A stretch of 64,000 nt of DNA, from the NCBI RefSeq assembly GCF_009905375.1, contig NC_133655.1, positions 34,728,398 to 34,792,397 of the forward strand. Direction: 5' to 3'. Source of the DNA: Apium graveolens. Lineage: Eukaryota > Streptophyta > Magnoliopsida > Apiales > Apiaceae. This document shows, piece by piece, positions 10,706 to 22,350 of the stretch. The position numbers were made by a program, and so were the translations under genes. The notes beneath the pieces are model-generated. The model was given only the letters and a program-made list of their open reading frames with translations. It was not told where the DNA came from and ran no database searches. The stretch's first letter is position 1. Each line of letters starts with the position of its first letter.

Positions 10706-11449
10706 CTAGGCGTTATTCTTCCCTAACCAATCCATACCTAAAATTATATCGAACTCTCCCAACTTGAAGAGTATCAAGTCGGCTGAAAACTTATGCCCCG
10801 AAATATCAATCTCACACTTCGGACAGAATTGATTCACATGAATCTTTTCTTGGTTCGCAATTACCACATTTACTACCTCGTTCATAACCATTTTATCACA
10901 TTGAAGTTTATCAACAAAAGTTTCTGATATGAAAGATCTCGTTGCTCCTGAATCAATCAATACTTTAGCTTTATCATTATTTAGTAAAAGTGTACCTTCT
11001 ATAACCTCAGAGTTCTGAACAGCATCCTTCATTTTCAAATCGAATGTCCTTGTTGTTGCTTGCGGGGTTGTTGTAGGTGGTGGAGGTAATGCCAATACCT
11101 CGGCTGGCACGCTTGCACTGGTACTTGCCACATTCATTATAGCTTTAACTGGTCCGGTTGTCTTGCACTCCCTAGCTATGTGCCCAGTCTTTCCACACTT
11201 GTAACATGTAACTCCTGGTTTTCGCATCTTACACTCGTTTGCCAAATGTCCTTTCTGGTTGCACCTATAGCATGTCATGCTCAGCTTATTACACACTCCG
11301 GGGTGCCTCCTTCCACAATGCTTGCATTCTGGTATCTGGAATCTGTTTTCTCCAACTTGCCCTTGACTTGTCTGGTTGTTCCCTTTCGATTCTTGTCTTT
11401 TACCCAAATTCCCCTTTTTTTTGAAAATTTCCGCCTTTATGGAATCCAA
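10706..11449 (-). pseudogene. G1 nucleocapsid and protease
   Basis: This open segment holds three cysteine-histidine knuckles (CKHCGRRHPGVC, then CYRCNQKGHLANEC and CYKCGKTGHIAREC, the last two being canonical CX2CX4HX4C). A retropepsin-type protease follows with the active site LIDSGATRSFI and the distal FDIILGMDWL. It is out of frame with the upstream gag because of an indel in an eight-base homopolymer at 11415-11422, and it ends at a TAG at 10708-10706 where the related frame simply continues into reverse transcriptase. Confidence 0.9.
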
Positions 11450-11576
11450 ACCTCTTTACATTCCGATCTTGTGAATTTCCGGCTTCAGACTTTTCTCCAT
11501 AAAATGGAACCTTTCTCTTCTTGTTATCCCTTTCCTTTCTTAACTGCATCCCATTATTCTCAATCAGAGCAGCTTT

Positions 11577-12251
11577 CTATACTACTCCCGCATAAGTATC
11601 AAGCTCAAACATAGCCACTCTATCTCTGATCCAAGGCTCTAATCCTTGTTGAAATCTCTTTGCTTTTTCCTCCTCACTGCTGGTATACTTTGTCACAAAC
11701 CTTGACAACTCTGTGAACTTCTTCTCATACTCCAGTACAGTCATGTTCCCTTGCTTCAATTCAAGAAATTTAAGCTCCATCTGATTTTGCATGTACTTAG
11801 GGAAATACTTTTCCAGAAATAACTTTTTAAATCTTTCCCAAGAAACTTGCTGATTTACTTCTATTGCTTTTACTGATTCCCACCAATAGATGACTTCGCC
11901 CTTCAAAAAGTAAGTAGCATATGGTGTCTTCTGATCGTCCCCTAACTGTACCAACTCAAAAGCCCTTTCCATTTCCTTAATCCATGTGTTAGCTATTATT
12001 GGATCAGTGGTATCATGAAATGCTGGTGGATTCACATTCTGGAAATCCTTGAAAGTGATAACTTGTCGAGGTGGTACTGGTGGATCAGGTGGTTGGTGTG
12101 GTTCACGGTTATCTTGGTTTTCAAATCATTGTTGAAGAGTTATTTGTTGTTGAGCTATAGCGTTGGTTTGCTGTTGTAAGGTTTCCGGTAATCGAAGAAT
12201 ATTTGGATCTGTGGTGGATGTGGTTGTTGGGTTCTTTTTTTTGGGTGGCAT
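11577..12251 (-). pseudogene. G1 gag (capsid part), left copy
   Basis: Gag starts at the ATG at 12251-12249 (MPPKKKNP). A Gln-rich N-terminal region is followed by the retrotransposon Gag domain (NPPAFHDTTDPIIANTWIK, YWWESVK, WERFKKLFLEKYFPKY, ELKQGNMTVLEYEKKFTEL, RFQQGLEPWIRDRV). Two stops interrupt it: CGA to TGA at 12128-12126, absent from the right copy, and TAG at 11579-11577, shared by both copies. The shared stop therefore predates the duplication and the TGA postdates it. Confidence 0.9.
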
Positions 12252-12257
12252 GATCCT

Positions 12258-12563
12258 GAAATCAGAGTTATGTCAAAACAGGTATGCATAATGGAATAAT
12301 TCGAGGGTATCGCATGGCATTCTTATTTACATATGAGGTCAAGTTTCAAATTAAACAGATATGGTGATGCATATAAAGGCGTAAAATAACAGTTGAGAGC
12401 AAATGGAACGATAGTGCATAATAATTGAAATCTAGAGGTCTCAATATATCAAGATTAGAATAAAGTTTGATTCTAGGAACAACATGCATTTTTTAAAGGA
12501 AACAACTGGGAATTCTACGAAGTCTGATAATACTACAACATGGAAGGTAGATAATGGAAAGAA
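12258..12563 (-). other. G1 leader between upstream ORF and gag; acceptor-like site next to gag
   Basis: No coding signal is seen in this interval. On the minus strand it ends CTGATTTCAG directly before GATCATG, with ATG being the gag start: a good 3' splice site, and the same arrangement as in G2 (30412-30428). No equally convincing donor stands out downstream of the upstream ORF. Confidence 0.4.
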
Positions 12564-12932
12564 CTAATGCTCCACTCCATCGGAACGGGGCTTGGTAGTC
12601 TTCTCCTCTCGAAGCGTCTTCACAATGCTCTGGAGCTCATCCGCCACCATCTGGATGATATACTGACTGGTACGGTCTCGGTGTGATGGCATTTCCTCAA
12701 GCTTAGTGTTGACGTACAGAACCAAAGTCTCAAGTCTCGCAGTCATCTGCTCCTTAGGCTTCCCTTCATAGTTTCGGCTGTCCGGATACACCTTTTTTAA
12801 TCGGTCTATCAGTCGGTCGTACTTGCCCTGAAGCATGTCAAACTCGCGCCTCAACTCAACATACACGGAGAAAGCAATAGTGTCGTCCGACCCAGAGGAT
12901 GATGAGTAGTGCGCCCTTTGCTGACAAACCAA
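12564..12932 (-). CDS. Upstream ORF of G1, unknown function (about 122 codons)
   Basis: An open frame between the primer site and gag, on the same strand as gag. It has no ATG at its beginning (the first in-frame ATG is about 32 codons in), and an in-frame TAA lies upstream, so it would need splicing or a non-ATG start. The upstream bases TTTGTCAG before its start look like an acceptor. The protein is hydrophilic: a Ser/Asp-rich head, then a helical segment (ELRREFDMLQGKYDRLIDRL) and a charged C-terminus. I recognise no domain. Extra ORFs before gag are known in some long plant gypsy elements such as Ogre. The duplicate at 16438-16707 has one nonsense change. Confidence 0.45.
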   Translation of the reverse strand: MVCQQRAHYSSSSGSDDTIAFSVYVELRREFDMLQGKYDRLIDRLKKVYPDSRNYEGKPKEQMTARLETLVLYVNTKLEEMPSHRDRTSQYIIQMVADELQSIVKTLREEKTTKPRSDGVEH

Positions 12933-13042
12933 TAAGAGGAGTATTAATAATAAATTTACTTAACCTACTCTCTCACATATTATCTATAACCTATACATAT
13001 ATCCTATAACCTATTTGGGCTGTCCAGGGACTCTAAACCGTA

Positions 13043-13054
13043 GCTCTGATACCA
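13043..13054 (-). other. Primer-binding site of G1, left duplicate
   Basis: Minus-strand TGGTATCAGAGC, the initiator-tRNA-Met complement, five bases from the partial LTR at 13060. As part of the duplicated segment it is probably not used. Confidence 0.85.
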
Positions 13055-13059
13055 AAACC

Positions 13060-15222
13060 TGTCATACCCCCAACTTAACAAACACAATATATAACTATTA
13101 CAATATTTAAAAGAAAGTAAATATAACCGAATCCAAGATCTTACAGTTTAGGGTTTGGAACAGCCCAACACTACCATCTATTACAACTAATTTTAATATT
13201 GAGTCCTCACACAAAACTATCTCTTATTCTACCTGAGCTCGAACATACGCATCGACATCACAAGTCTTACGTGTTGTCTGCTTGAATCTAACCATAACTG
13301 CTAGCTGTAATATCAGGGTTAAAGTAAGGAGTGAGCCAAATGCTCAACAAGTGCTAAACAATATGGTACAAAACATAAATCGAGTTATATATATTAAAGA
13401 ATGACAGTACGAAGAAATAACCAATAATAATAAGAGATAAAACTTTGGGTGATGGCATCATTTGCTTGAATCAAAACATTTTTCAAAAATCATATCTTAA
13501 TCAAAATCATTTTATGACGCTACGGATTACAGCCGGTGATCAGCCGCGAAGTAATCCCGAACCTCACTGGGTTCTAAAACATAATGGGATCCCTAGGCAA
13601 CTTTTAAGCCTACAATATAAGTGTGGAAGGGACTCGCGTCTCAGTCCAAATCCACTATTCAAGAAAACATTTATCCCCCTTTGGGACTGAAAATCCACAT
13701 TTTAATCATTTCAAAAACTGATGCCGATTTATAATAAAATCTCTTAAATAGTAAACATTTTTATCAAGGGATTATAGATCAACTTTGAAACACTGGAAAT
13801 ATGTCACCAAATCTCAGGGCCATGATCCACTAGACTTTACTATATTAGGGTAATTGAAAGGTTTCCATTTACAAGAACTTTGATAAGGAGATTAGCAAGG
13901 CTATTGGATAATATGAAAGAGTAATGCCAAACTAGGCTTAAAGCAATGGTTTTAGACAAGGTATAGGTATTATAACATCAAGAAGATAAGCATCACTGGC
14001 TACAAGTATACTAGAGGTGTTGAGGTATAAAGAAAGTGATCATTAGCTTAAGGTATATCAGGATGTCAAACTTTAGGGTAAGGATAGGGTTATCAACCAA
14101 TCATGAACAACTTTAAGGAATATCTGGCTTTTAGGTATCAAGGTAAAATTTCTATTGGGGTTCAAGCATCAGGGTGAGATGTTCAAGACTTCTCAGGGAT
14201 CAATAGCATGTTAACAAAAGGGTCAATCAAGTATTATAACGAATCTTTATTTTATCAAGGCATTCCAATGACTTTGATATACTAGCATGATACGACTTTT
14301 GATCTACTTGCAATAAGTACTTGAGGGTTCATGGAATTTCTATATATTACTAAGATAGATTTGAGAATCACTTGGTTCACATATAACAAGATAACTCAGG
14401 ATACTCGCATCATATATATATATAAAAGCTAGTTATCATACATTCACAGTGTAAACGAAAAAGCAGGTTGAATCACTTTCCTTGAGAAAGGCTGGACTGG
14501 TCTGGTAGGTAGGAGCAACTGGAAGCTTTACTCAACCTTTATGGCAAGTTTACCCTCGTCTCGTGATCCTACACAATTAATAATAACCTCATTATAATAT
14601 ATTCTCACAAACTCAACCTATTTTTAACCTGAAATTAAACACAAGTGGCACTTAGGCCTATATGCACATAATTTATAATCACCTTATAAATATAATAGCA
14701 CACATAGCCACATATACTCACATATCATATTTAATACCAAATAATATCACACACACATTAATGCAACACTAGGCTTGGATGATCTCGATCCCCAACTAAG
14801 TCACTTGATCGCTAAACTAGACAAAGTCTTCAACTTTGGTCTTCTAACTCGATGTGCCTTTACTAAACTATCCAAAACCTATTGACCCTCACTTGAGCCT
14901 TTCACTCTACTGGATTTATGCTATCTTGAAACTATAGTGGTCAACCTAGGTCTCACTCATAAGTGCTCTAAAACTATGTGATAAGTGAAAGTGCTTACGG
15001 GTTCTTGAGTGCATTAGACACTCTTGCACTACAAGTTTACCTCCAAAACTTTTACACTAGACTCTTCTGACCATAAGGCATCTCTCAAAATCGATGTGGT
15101 TCAAGGGCCTAGCTTGGGCCTCCTTGGGCCTAAGCTTAAAGTCCATGGTTTTCCTATTTTTCTGGGCAGAAAATGCCCTGACTTGAACTAACTTGTGACA
15201 CATGGTTCTAACTCAAATCCTA
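13060..15222 (-). repeat. Partial LTR of G1 (middle copy, lacks the U3 side)
   Basis: Starts TGTCATACCCC and matches 16835-18997 almost perfectly. It stops inside the LTR at the duplication junction, so the roughly 1.7 kb that would contain U3 and the TATA box are missing. Nothing coding is seen. Confidence 0.92.
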
Positions 15223-15351
15223 AAACCTCTTTACATTCCGATCTTGTGAATTTCCGGCTTCAGACTTTTCTCCATAAAATGGAACCTTTCTCTTCTTGTT
15301 ATCCCTTTCCTTTCTTAACTGCATCCCATTATTCTCAATCAGAGCAGCTTT

Positions 15352-16026
15352 CTATACTACTCCCGCATAAGTATCAAGCTCAAACATAGCCACTCTATCT
15401 CTGATCCAAGGCTCTAATCCTTGTTGAAATCTCTTTGCTTTTTCCTCCTCACTGCTGGTATACTTTGTCACAAACTTTGACAACTCTGTGAACTTCTTCT
15501 CATACTCCAGTACAGTCATGTTCCCTTGCTTCAATTCAAGAAATTTAAGCTCCATCTGATTTTGCATGTACTTAGGGAAATACTTTTCCAGAAATAACTT
15601 TTTAAATCTTTCCCAAGAAACTTGCTGATTTACTTCCATAGCTTTTACTGATTCCAACCAATAGATGACTTCTCCCTTCAAGAAGTAAGTAGCATATGGT
15701 GTCTTCTGATCATCCCCTAACTGTACCAACTCAAAAGCCCTTTCCATTTTCTTAATCCATGTGTTAGCTATTATTGGATCAGTGGTATCATGAAATGCTG
15801 GTGGATTCACATTCTGGAAATCCTTGAAAGTGACAACTTGTCGAGGTGGTACTGGTGGATCAGGTGGTTGGTGTGGTTCACGGTTATCTTGGTTTTCAAA
15901 TCGTTGTTGAAGAGTTATTTGTTGTTGAGCTATAGCGTTGGTTTGCTGTTGTAAGGTTTCCAGTAATCGAAGAATATTTGGATCTGTGGTGGATGTGGTT
16001 GTTGGGTTCTTTTTTTTGGGTGGCAT
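15352..16026 (-). pseudogene. G1 gag fragment, right duplicate
   Basis: Gag from the ATG at 16026-16024 (MPPKKKNPTTT) to the shared TAG at 15354-15352, an uninterrupted 224 codons. It has the same Gag domain as the left copy, with a few substitutions. Downstream the gene is cut at 15223 by the duplication junction and runs into LTR sequence, so no protease or polymerase follows. Confidence 0.9.
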
Positions 16027-16437
16027 GATCCTGAAATCAGAGTTATGTCAAAACAGGTATGCATAATGGAATAATTCGAGGGTATCGCATGGCATTCTTA
16101 TTTACATATGAGGTCAAGTTTCAAATTAAACAGATATGGTGATGCATATAAAGGCGTAAAATAACAGTTGAGAGCAAATGGAACGATAGTGCATAATAAT
16201 TGAAATCTAGAGGTCTCAATATATCAAGATTAGAATAAAGTTTGATTCTAGGAACAACATGCATTTTTTAAATGAAACAACTGGGAATTCTACGAAGTCT
16301 GATAATACTACAACATGGAAGGTAGATAATGGAAAGAACTAAGGCTCCACTCCATCGGAACGGGGCTTGGTAGTCTTCTCCTCTCGAAGCGTCTTCACAA
16401 TGCTCTGGAGCTCATCCGCCACCATCTGGATGATATA

Positions 16438-16707
16438 CTAACTGGTACGGTCTCGGTATGATGGCATTTCCTCAAGCTTAGTGTTGACGTACAGAACCAA
16501 AGTCTCAAGTCTCGCAGTCATCTGCTCCTTAGGCTTCCCTTCATAGTTTCGGCTGTCCGGATACACCTTTTTTAATCGGTCTATCAGTCGGTCGTACTTG
16601 CCCTGAAGCATGTCAAACTCGCGCCTCAACTCAACATACACGGAGAAAGCAATAGTGTCGTCCGACCCAAAGGATGATGAGTAGTGCGCCCTTTGCTGAC
16701 AAACCAA
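16438..16707 (-). pseudogene. Upstream ORF of G1, right duplicate, truncated
   Basis: Near-identical to 12564-12932, but a CAG to TAG change truncates it after ...YRDRTS. The remaining frame (YIIQMV and on) is still present in the DNA below. Function unknown. Confidence 0.5.
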
Positions 16708-16817
16708 TAAGAGGAGTATTAATAATAAATTTACTTAACCTACTCTCTCGCATATTATCTATAACCTATACATATATCCTATAACCTATTTGGGCTGTCC
16801 AGGGACTCTAAACCGTA

Positions 16818-16829
16818 GCTCTGATACCA
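16818..16829 (-). other. Primer-binding site of G1
   Basis: Minus-strand TGGTATCAGAGC five bases from the full 5' LTR; the site expected to have primed reverse transcription. Confidence 0.88.
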
Positions 16830-16834
16830 AAACC

Positions 16835-19800
16835 TGTCATACCCCCAACTTAACAAACACAATATATAACTATTACAATATTTAAAACAAAGTAAATATA
16901 ACCGAATCCAAGATCTTACAGTTTAGGGTTTGGAACAGCCCAACACTACCTTCTATTACAACTAATTTTAATATTGAGTCCTCACACAAAACTATCTCTT
17001 ATTCTACCTGAGCTCGAACATACGCATCGGCATCACAAGTCTTACGTGCTGTCTGCTTGAATCTAACCATAGCTGCTAGCTGTAATATCAGGGTTAAAGT
17101 AAGGAGTGAGCCAAATGCTCAACAAGTGCTAAACAATATGGTACAAAACATAAATCGAGTTATATATATTAAAGAATGACAGTACGAAGAAATAACCAAT
17201 AATAACAAGAGATAAAACTTTGGGTTATGGCATCATTTGCTTGAATCAAAACATTTTTCAAAAATCATATCTTAATCAAAATCATTTTATGACGCTACGG
17301 ATTACAGCCGGTGATCAGCCGCGAAGTAATCCCGAACCTCACTGGGTTCTAAAACATAATGGGATCCCTAGGCAACTTTTAAGCCTACAATATAAGTGTG
17401 GAAGGGACTCGCGTCTCAGTCCAGATCCACTATTCAAGAAAACATTTATCCCCCTTTGGGACTGAAAATCCACATTTTAATCATTTCAAAAACTGATGCC
17501 GATTTATAATAAAATCTCTTAAATAGTAAACATTTTTATCAAGGGATTATAGATCAACTTTGAAACACTGGAAATATGTCACCAAATCTCAGGGCCATGA
17601 TCCACTAGACTTTACTATATTAGGGTAATTGAAAGGTTTCCATTTACAAGAACTTTGATAAGGAGATTAGCAAGGCTATTGGATAATATGAAAGAGTAAT
17701 GCCAAACTAGGCTTAAAGCAATGGTTTTAGACAAGATATAGGTATTATAACATCAAGAAGATAAGAATCACTGGCTACAAGTATACTAGAGGTGTTGAGG
17801 TATAAAGAAAGTGATCATTAGCTTAAGGTATATCAGGATGTCAAACTTTAGGGTAAGGATAGGGTTATCAAACAATCATGAACAACTTTAAAGAATATCT
17901 GGCTTTTAGGTATCAAGGTAAAATTTCTATTAGGGTTCAAGCATCAGGGTGAGATGTTCAAGACTTCTCAGGGATCAATAGCATGTTAACAAAAGGGTCA
18001 ATCAAGTATTATAACGAATCTTTATTTTATCAAGGCATTCCAATGACTCTGATATACTAGCATGATACGACTTTTGATCTACTTGCAATAAGTACTTGAG
18101 GGTTCATGGAATTTCTATATATTACTAAGATAGATTTGAGAATCACTTGGTTCACATATAACAAGATAACTCAGGATACTCGCATCATATATATATATAA
18201 AAGCTAGTTATCATACATTCGCAGTGTAAACGAAAAAGCAGGTTGAATCACTTTCCTTGAGAAAGGCTGGACTGGTCTGGTAGGTAGGAGCAACTGGAAG
18301 CTTTACTCAACCTTTATGGCAAGTTTACCCTCATCTCGAGATCCTACACAATTAATAATAACCTCATTATAATATATTCTCACAAACTCAACCTATTTTT
18401 AACCTGAAATTAAACACAAGTGGCACTTAGGCCTATATGCACACAATTTATAATCACCTTATAAATATAATAGCACACATAGCCACATATACTCACATAT
18501 CATATTTAATACCAAATAATATCACATACACAATAATGCAACACTAGGCTTGGATGATCTCGATCCCCAACTAAGTCACTTGATCGCTAAACTAGACAAA
18601 GTCTTCAACTTTGGTCTTCTAACTCGATGTGCCTTTACTAAACTATCCAAAACCTATTGACCCTCACTTGGGCCTTTCACTCTACTGGATTTATGTTATC
18701 TTGAAACTATAGTGGTCAACCTAGGTCTCACTCATAAGTGCTCTAAAACTATGTGATAAGTGAAAGTGCTTACGGTTTCTTGAGTGCATTAGACACTCTT
18801 GCACTACAAGTTTACCTCCAAAACTTTTACACTAGACTCTTCTGACCATAAGGCATCTCTCAAAATCGATGTGGTTCAAGGGCCTAGCTTGGGCCTCCTT
18901 GGGCCTAAGCTTAAAGTCCATGGTTTCCCTGTTTTTCTGGGCAGAAAATGCCCTCACTTGAACTAACTTGTGACACATGGTTCTAACTCAAATCCTATGA
19001 ACTATGGCTGGAAAAACTCCTCTGACACTCCTTCTAACTAAGGCTCAACAGGGGCTAATGAGGGCCTACCCATGACATGGTCAAAACTTCCTATTTATAA
19101 GTTGCAACAAAATTGTCCCCTGCTAGACAGATTTTGTGATTCCACTCGTGCACTTAACCAAACGACTAATAAAACTCCAACAAACACCTAAAACCTTTTA
19201 TATACTCCTAGTTCTAGCTTCTGGTGGCTTGGGTTTCAAAGTGCACAACAAATGCTCATTCAAAACTTTCCCATAAACTAGTACATCAAATCTGGAAAAA
19301 TACAACCACTAACTATTCTCCTTCCACCTTGACTCTCGCTTAACAACCAAGCATCTAACCCTTACCAAAGCAAACCTAGTGCATTAATATCCTAAAATAG
19401 TGTCTCAACAGGAGTGGAGATCATCCATGCCCAAGAACAACAACATGCAACTAAAAATATAACATGCAATTTATGGAAAAACACTTAACAAGATTTCAAC
19501 TAGGCATAAAGTTTAAACTCTTGCAAATTCGACTTTTACCTATTGCTCATCCTTAATAATCATGAAATATATCTTCTCTTATTTATTAATAAGATATACA
19601 TCATGGAAACAATCTATCTCAAGTACAAATATTTTGAATTTATTGATTTTTAAACATATAAACATGATTTCGAAAAGAGTAGCATGCACAACATAGTTGA
19701 TTATCATTTTAACATCTTAAAACTAGCCTGCATGGCTAAATATGATTATATAATAAAATTTCAGTAGCATGCAAAGGATTTTAAAGCATGATTTCTTCAT

Positions 19801-20689
19801 AAAACACTTAGTTAACACATATATAAAATGTATCTCATAGAGAGCTCTTGAATTGACAAGAATCAAGAGTTTCTCTTTGGAGATCACACAAGAACTACAC
19901 ATGCAACCATGAAACTTCAACTCCCAAGTCACAAAACTCTTGGGAAGTATATAAAATGAATGTAGGTAGAAGATTTACACTAGGGAAGATGAGAAATGGA
20001 ATGAAAAATGGAAGGGAGTGAGGGATGGGGGGCTTCGGCCGAGAGCAACAAGGGAGGGAGGGGAGGAGAGAAAAATGAGGTGTGTTGGAGTGTGGAGTGA
20101 GTGAAAATGACTTCTCCCACTTTGTTTTTGGTTTTATTGGTAAAAAGAATGAGTGGAAATGAGAATGTACAAAAATGTCCTCTAGGTAAAGTTAGGCTAT
20201 TTTGCATGCAAGGTTAATGTGGTAATTTGGTAATTAACAAATGAGTTAGTGGGGTTGGAAAGGTCTCCTTTGCCCTTTGAGAGAATAGAAGGGTGATTTT
20301 CATGCAAGGGCTTCTATGTAATTTTCTAATTATAAAAAATAAAATTTGTAAAGATTTATTTTTATAAAATAAAATATAAGTTCAAAAATTATAAAATTTA
20401 TACCATAAAATAACTTGGATTTTTAGAAATTTTATAGAATCACTTTTGAAATTTGTGAACAAAATAACTTTTAAAAGAAAATTTCTCCAAGGTTTAGAAT
20501 ATTCCTTATAAATCAAAAATAAAGGAAATAAATAAACTTTTGCTTTGAAAAATCATATACTACAAAAAGCAAATTTATAATGCAGAAATTTTCATTCGCA
20601 CAAACGTACAACCACTAAGTATAATTACATTCGGCTCTAATATTATACCAAGTCCACAAATAATATTACACAAAATGTCGGTCGTAACA
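16835..20689 (-). repeat. 5' LTR of G1, complete (3,855 bp)
   Basis: The only complete LTR of this family in the window. Plus-strand ends are TGTCATACCC and GGTCGTAACA. It includes a purine-rich GAGGGAGGGGAGGAG stretch near 20050 and the TATA decamer at 19195-19204. Long LTRs of this size are usual for Tekay-type chromoviruses. No gene is seen inside. Confidence 0.93.
19195..19204 (-). promoter_or_regulatory. Probable TATA box of the G1 5' LTR
   Basis: Minus-strand TATATAAAAG at the same LTR position as in the other family members. It is conserved in an otherwise AT-rich, drifting sequence. Confidence 0.55.
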
Positions 20690-20721
20690 TTACTCTTATT
20701 AGAATTAGTCTTTTTAGCATA

Positions 20722-22271
20722 TCATAATCCTGATCCCCAAACACCATTTTCTATTAAACCCTGAGTTGTTCTTACTGAACTAGTCCAAAGATTAATAACT
20801 TCTCTTTCTTTAGCTAATTCTTTTTCAAGATAAGCATGTTTTTCTAATAGTTTCTCTTTAACATACAAAGCATCATCTCTTTCCATTTGAGTTTCTAGCA
20901 TGAAAATCAACTCAGATTCTAGGTGATCATTCATTTTCTTAAGATCAAAATTTTTAGCTTTAATCCTAGAATTTTCAAGTGTTTGATACTTATAACTAAC
21001 ATGCAGAGATTTAAGAAACAATCTTAATTTAAAAATATCATCAGTATTAAAAGTAAGTGTGGTTTGAGGTACCTTTAATTCAGCAATGTCAGTCTCAGTT
21101 TTAGCATTTTCCATAAGAGAATAGTTGACTTCATCATCATATTCTAATGTATCATCCCAGTTTTTTTGTTGGTGATTAAGGTTTGCTTATTCTCATCCAT
21201 TGGCTTTCTGGCAGTTAGCTACGAAGTGTCATACTTGATCACAATTGTAGCACTTTTCCTTTAACTTTTCAAACTTTCCATCTTTTGACTCCTTCACATC
21301 ATAGTTTCTTCTGTAATTCCTCTTATTAGAGTTTGAGGAACTGAAGCCCTTCCTGGAAAACCTTTTCTTATTGTTCTTGTAGTTTTTTAGACCATTTTCT
21401 TGAAGCTTTTAACCAAAAGAGCTGCCATTTGCTCAATATCTTCATTGTTATCATGATCACTTTTAGTGTCTGATTCACTATCAAAGTTTGAGTCATCATC
21501 AGAGTTTGATGACTCAGCATCATACTTTGTAATCATAGCCTTTCCTTTGGAGTGGATTTTTCTCCTGGCTTTCTTTTTTGGCTTCTCTTCAATCTTAAGG
21601 GCAACATGTCTTGCTCTTGTCCTTTCCTCTTGATCCTTTGCTCCATCTCTAGTTCATGAGTCTTCAGCATGCTATAGATCTCATCTAGAGATATATCATC
21701 CAGTTCATAATTATCCCTGATAGTCCCACTTCTCTGGGAGTGCAAGAAGGACTTCAAGTTAGAGTCTTTCATATCATATTCTTTGTCAACCAGAGACAAG
21801 TCATTGATCAGCTTTTTAAATATGTCATAGATTTCAGTAATGACTCATCAGATTTTGAGTCAAAGTGTTCATACTTCTGAGCAGTATAGTCATTCTATTC
21901 TTCTTCCAAAGTGTCCCAAATTTCTTTGGCCTTTTTGAATCCAATTACTCTATTGGACATGACACTGTCAAGACTGCTATGTAAAATATGTCTCACTTTT
22001 GCATCTTTTATAATAGAAGAATAATATTCAGGAGTATAGTCCTTCTTTTATTTATCAACCATCTTCTCTTCTTGACTAGTTTCCTTGGCATGTGTAGACC
22101 ATCATAAATCCTGCTTAGATATTCAGGAACTGTTGCTTCTAGACACATGGCCATCTTTACCTTCCAAATTGGATATTCATGAATCTTCAGGATTGGAACC
22201 TTGATAGCCTCATATATGTTCATATTATGATTGATAGGTTGATTGGCTGGTGTAGAAGTGGGGGATTCCAT
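20722..22271 (-). pseudogene. C1 gag (SIRE-like copia)
   Basis: Starts at the ATG at 22271-22269 (MESPTSTPANQPINHNMN) and shows copia Gag features: VPILKIHEYPIWKVKM, then HFDSKSDESL, then a degraded zinc knuckle near 21200-21260 (CYNCDQV, a stop, HFVANC). The late-gag coiled-coil region follows (LTFNTDDIFKLRLFLKSL ... ERDDALYVKEKLLEKH). Several frameshifts and stops break it into at least four pieces. It ends near the G1 insertion. The same late-gag region occurs in C2 (33150-33480) and C4 (56745-57080). Confidence 0.82.
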
Positions 22272-22336
22272 TGAGGTTCTTTATCTGCCATTATAAATTG
22301 ATTTTAGATCCTAAATTGTTTATATATCAACAACAA

Positions 22337-22348
22337 GCTATGATACCA
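22337..22348 (-). other. Primer-binding site of C1
   Basis: Minus-strand TGGTATCATAGC, one mismatch from the initiator-tRNA-Met site, two bases from the LTR. Confidence 0.75.
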
Positions 22349-22350
22349 AT

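Larger units (their letters stand above)
11448..18997 (-). repeat. 3,775-bp tandem duplication within G1
   Basis: Segment 11448-15222 is repeated as 15223-18997. Each copy holds the last part of gag, the upstream ORF, the primer site and the first 2,163 bp (plus-strand order) of the LTR. Both gag-side pieces are exactly 1,612 bp. The junction at 15222/15223 joins LTR sequence ...CAAATCCTA to gag sequence AAACCTCTTTAC with little or no microhomology. Both copies lack the 27 bp present at 769-795, and they share other bases that differ from the 3' LTR, so they are closer to each other than to it. Confidence 0.85.
1..20689 (-). mobile_element. Ty3/gypsy element G1 (Tekay-like), minus strand, left end outside window
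   Basis: A long-LTR Ty3/gypsy element read on the minus strand. From right to left it has a 5' LTR (16835-20689), primer site, upstream ORF, gag, protease, reverse transcriptase, RNase H, integrase with a chromodomain-like tail, polypurine tract and 3' LTR (1-2711, truncated by the window edge). LTR ends are TGTTACGACC...GGGTATGACA in element orientation. A 3,775-bp segment is tandemly duplicated (11448-15222 and 15223-18997), and a gag-only element interrupts integrase at 3215-8100. The element lies inside the gag of copia C1. The five bases right of it are TTACT; the matching left copy would be outside the window. The Tekay assignment rests on LTR length, gag-pol order and the tail after integrase, not on a phylogeny. 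Confidence 0.9.

Noticed and set aside
13445..13690. Plus-strand 81-codon frame, also present at 17220-17465
   Set aside because: It is antisense to the element within the LTR and duplicated only because the LTR is duplicated; no domain recognised.
13060..16834. A second complete gypsy element between two LTRs
   Set aside because: The apparent element has only part of gag and no pol; equal-length copies and shared changes show a tandem duplication instead.
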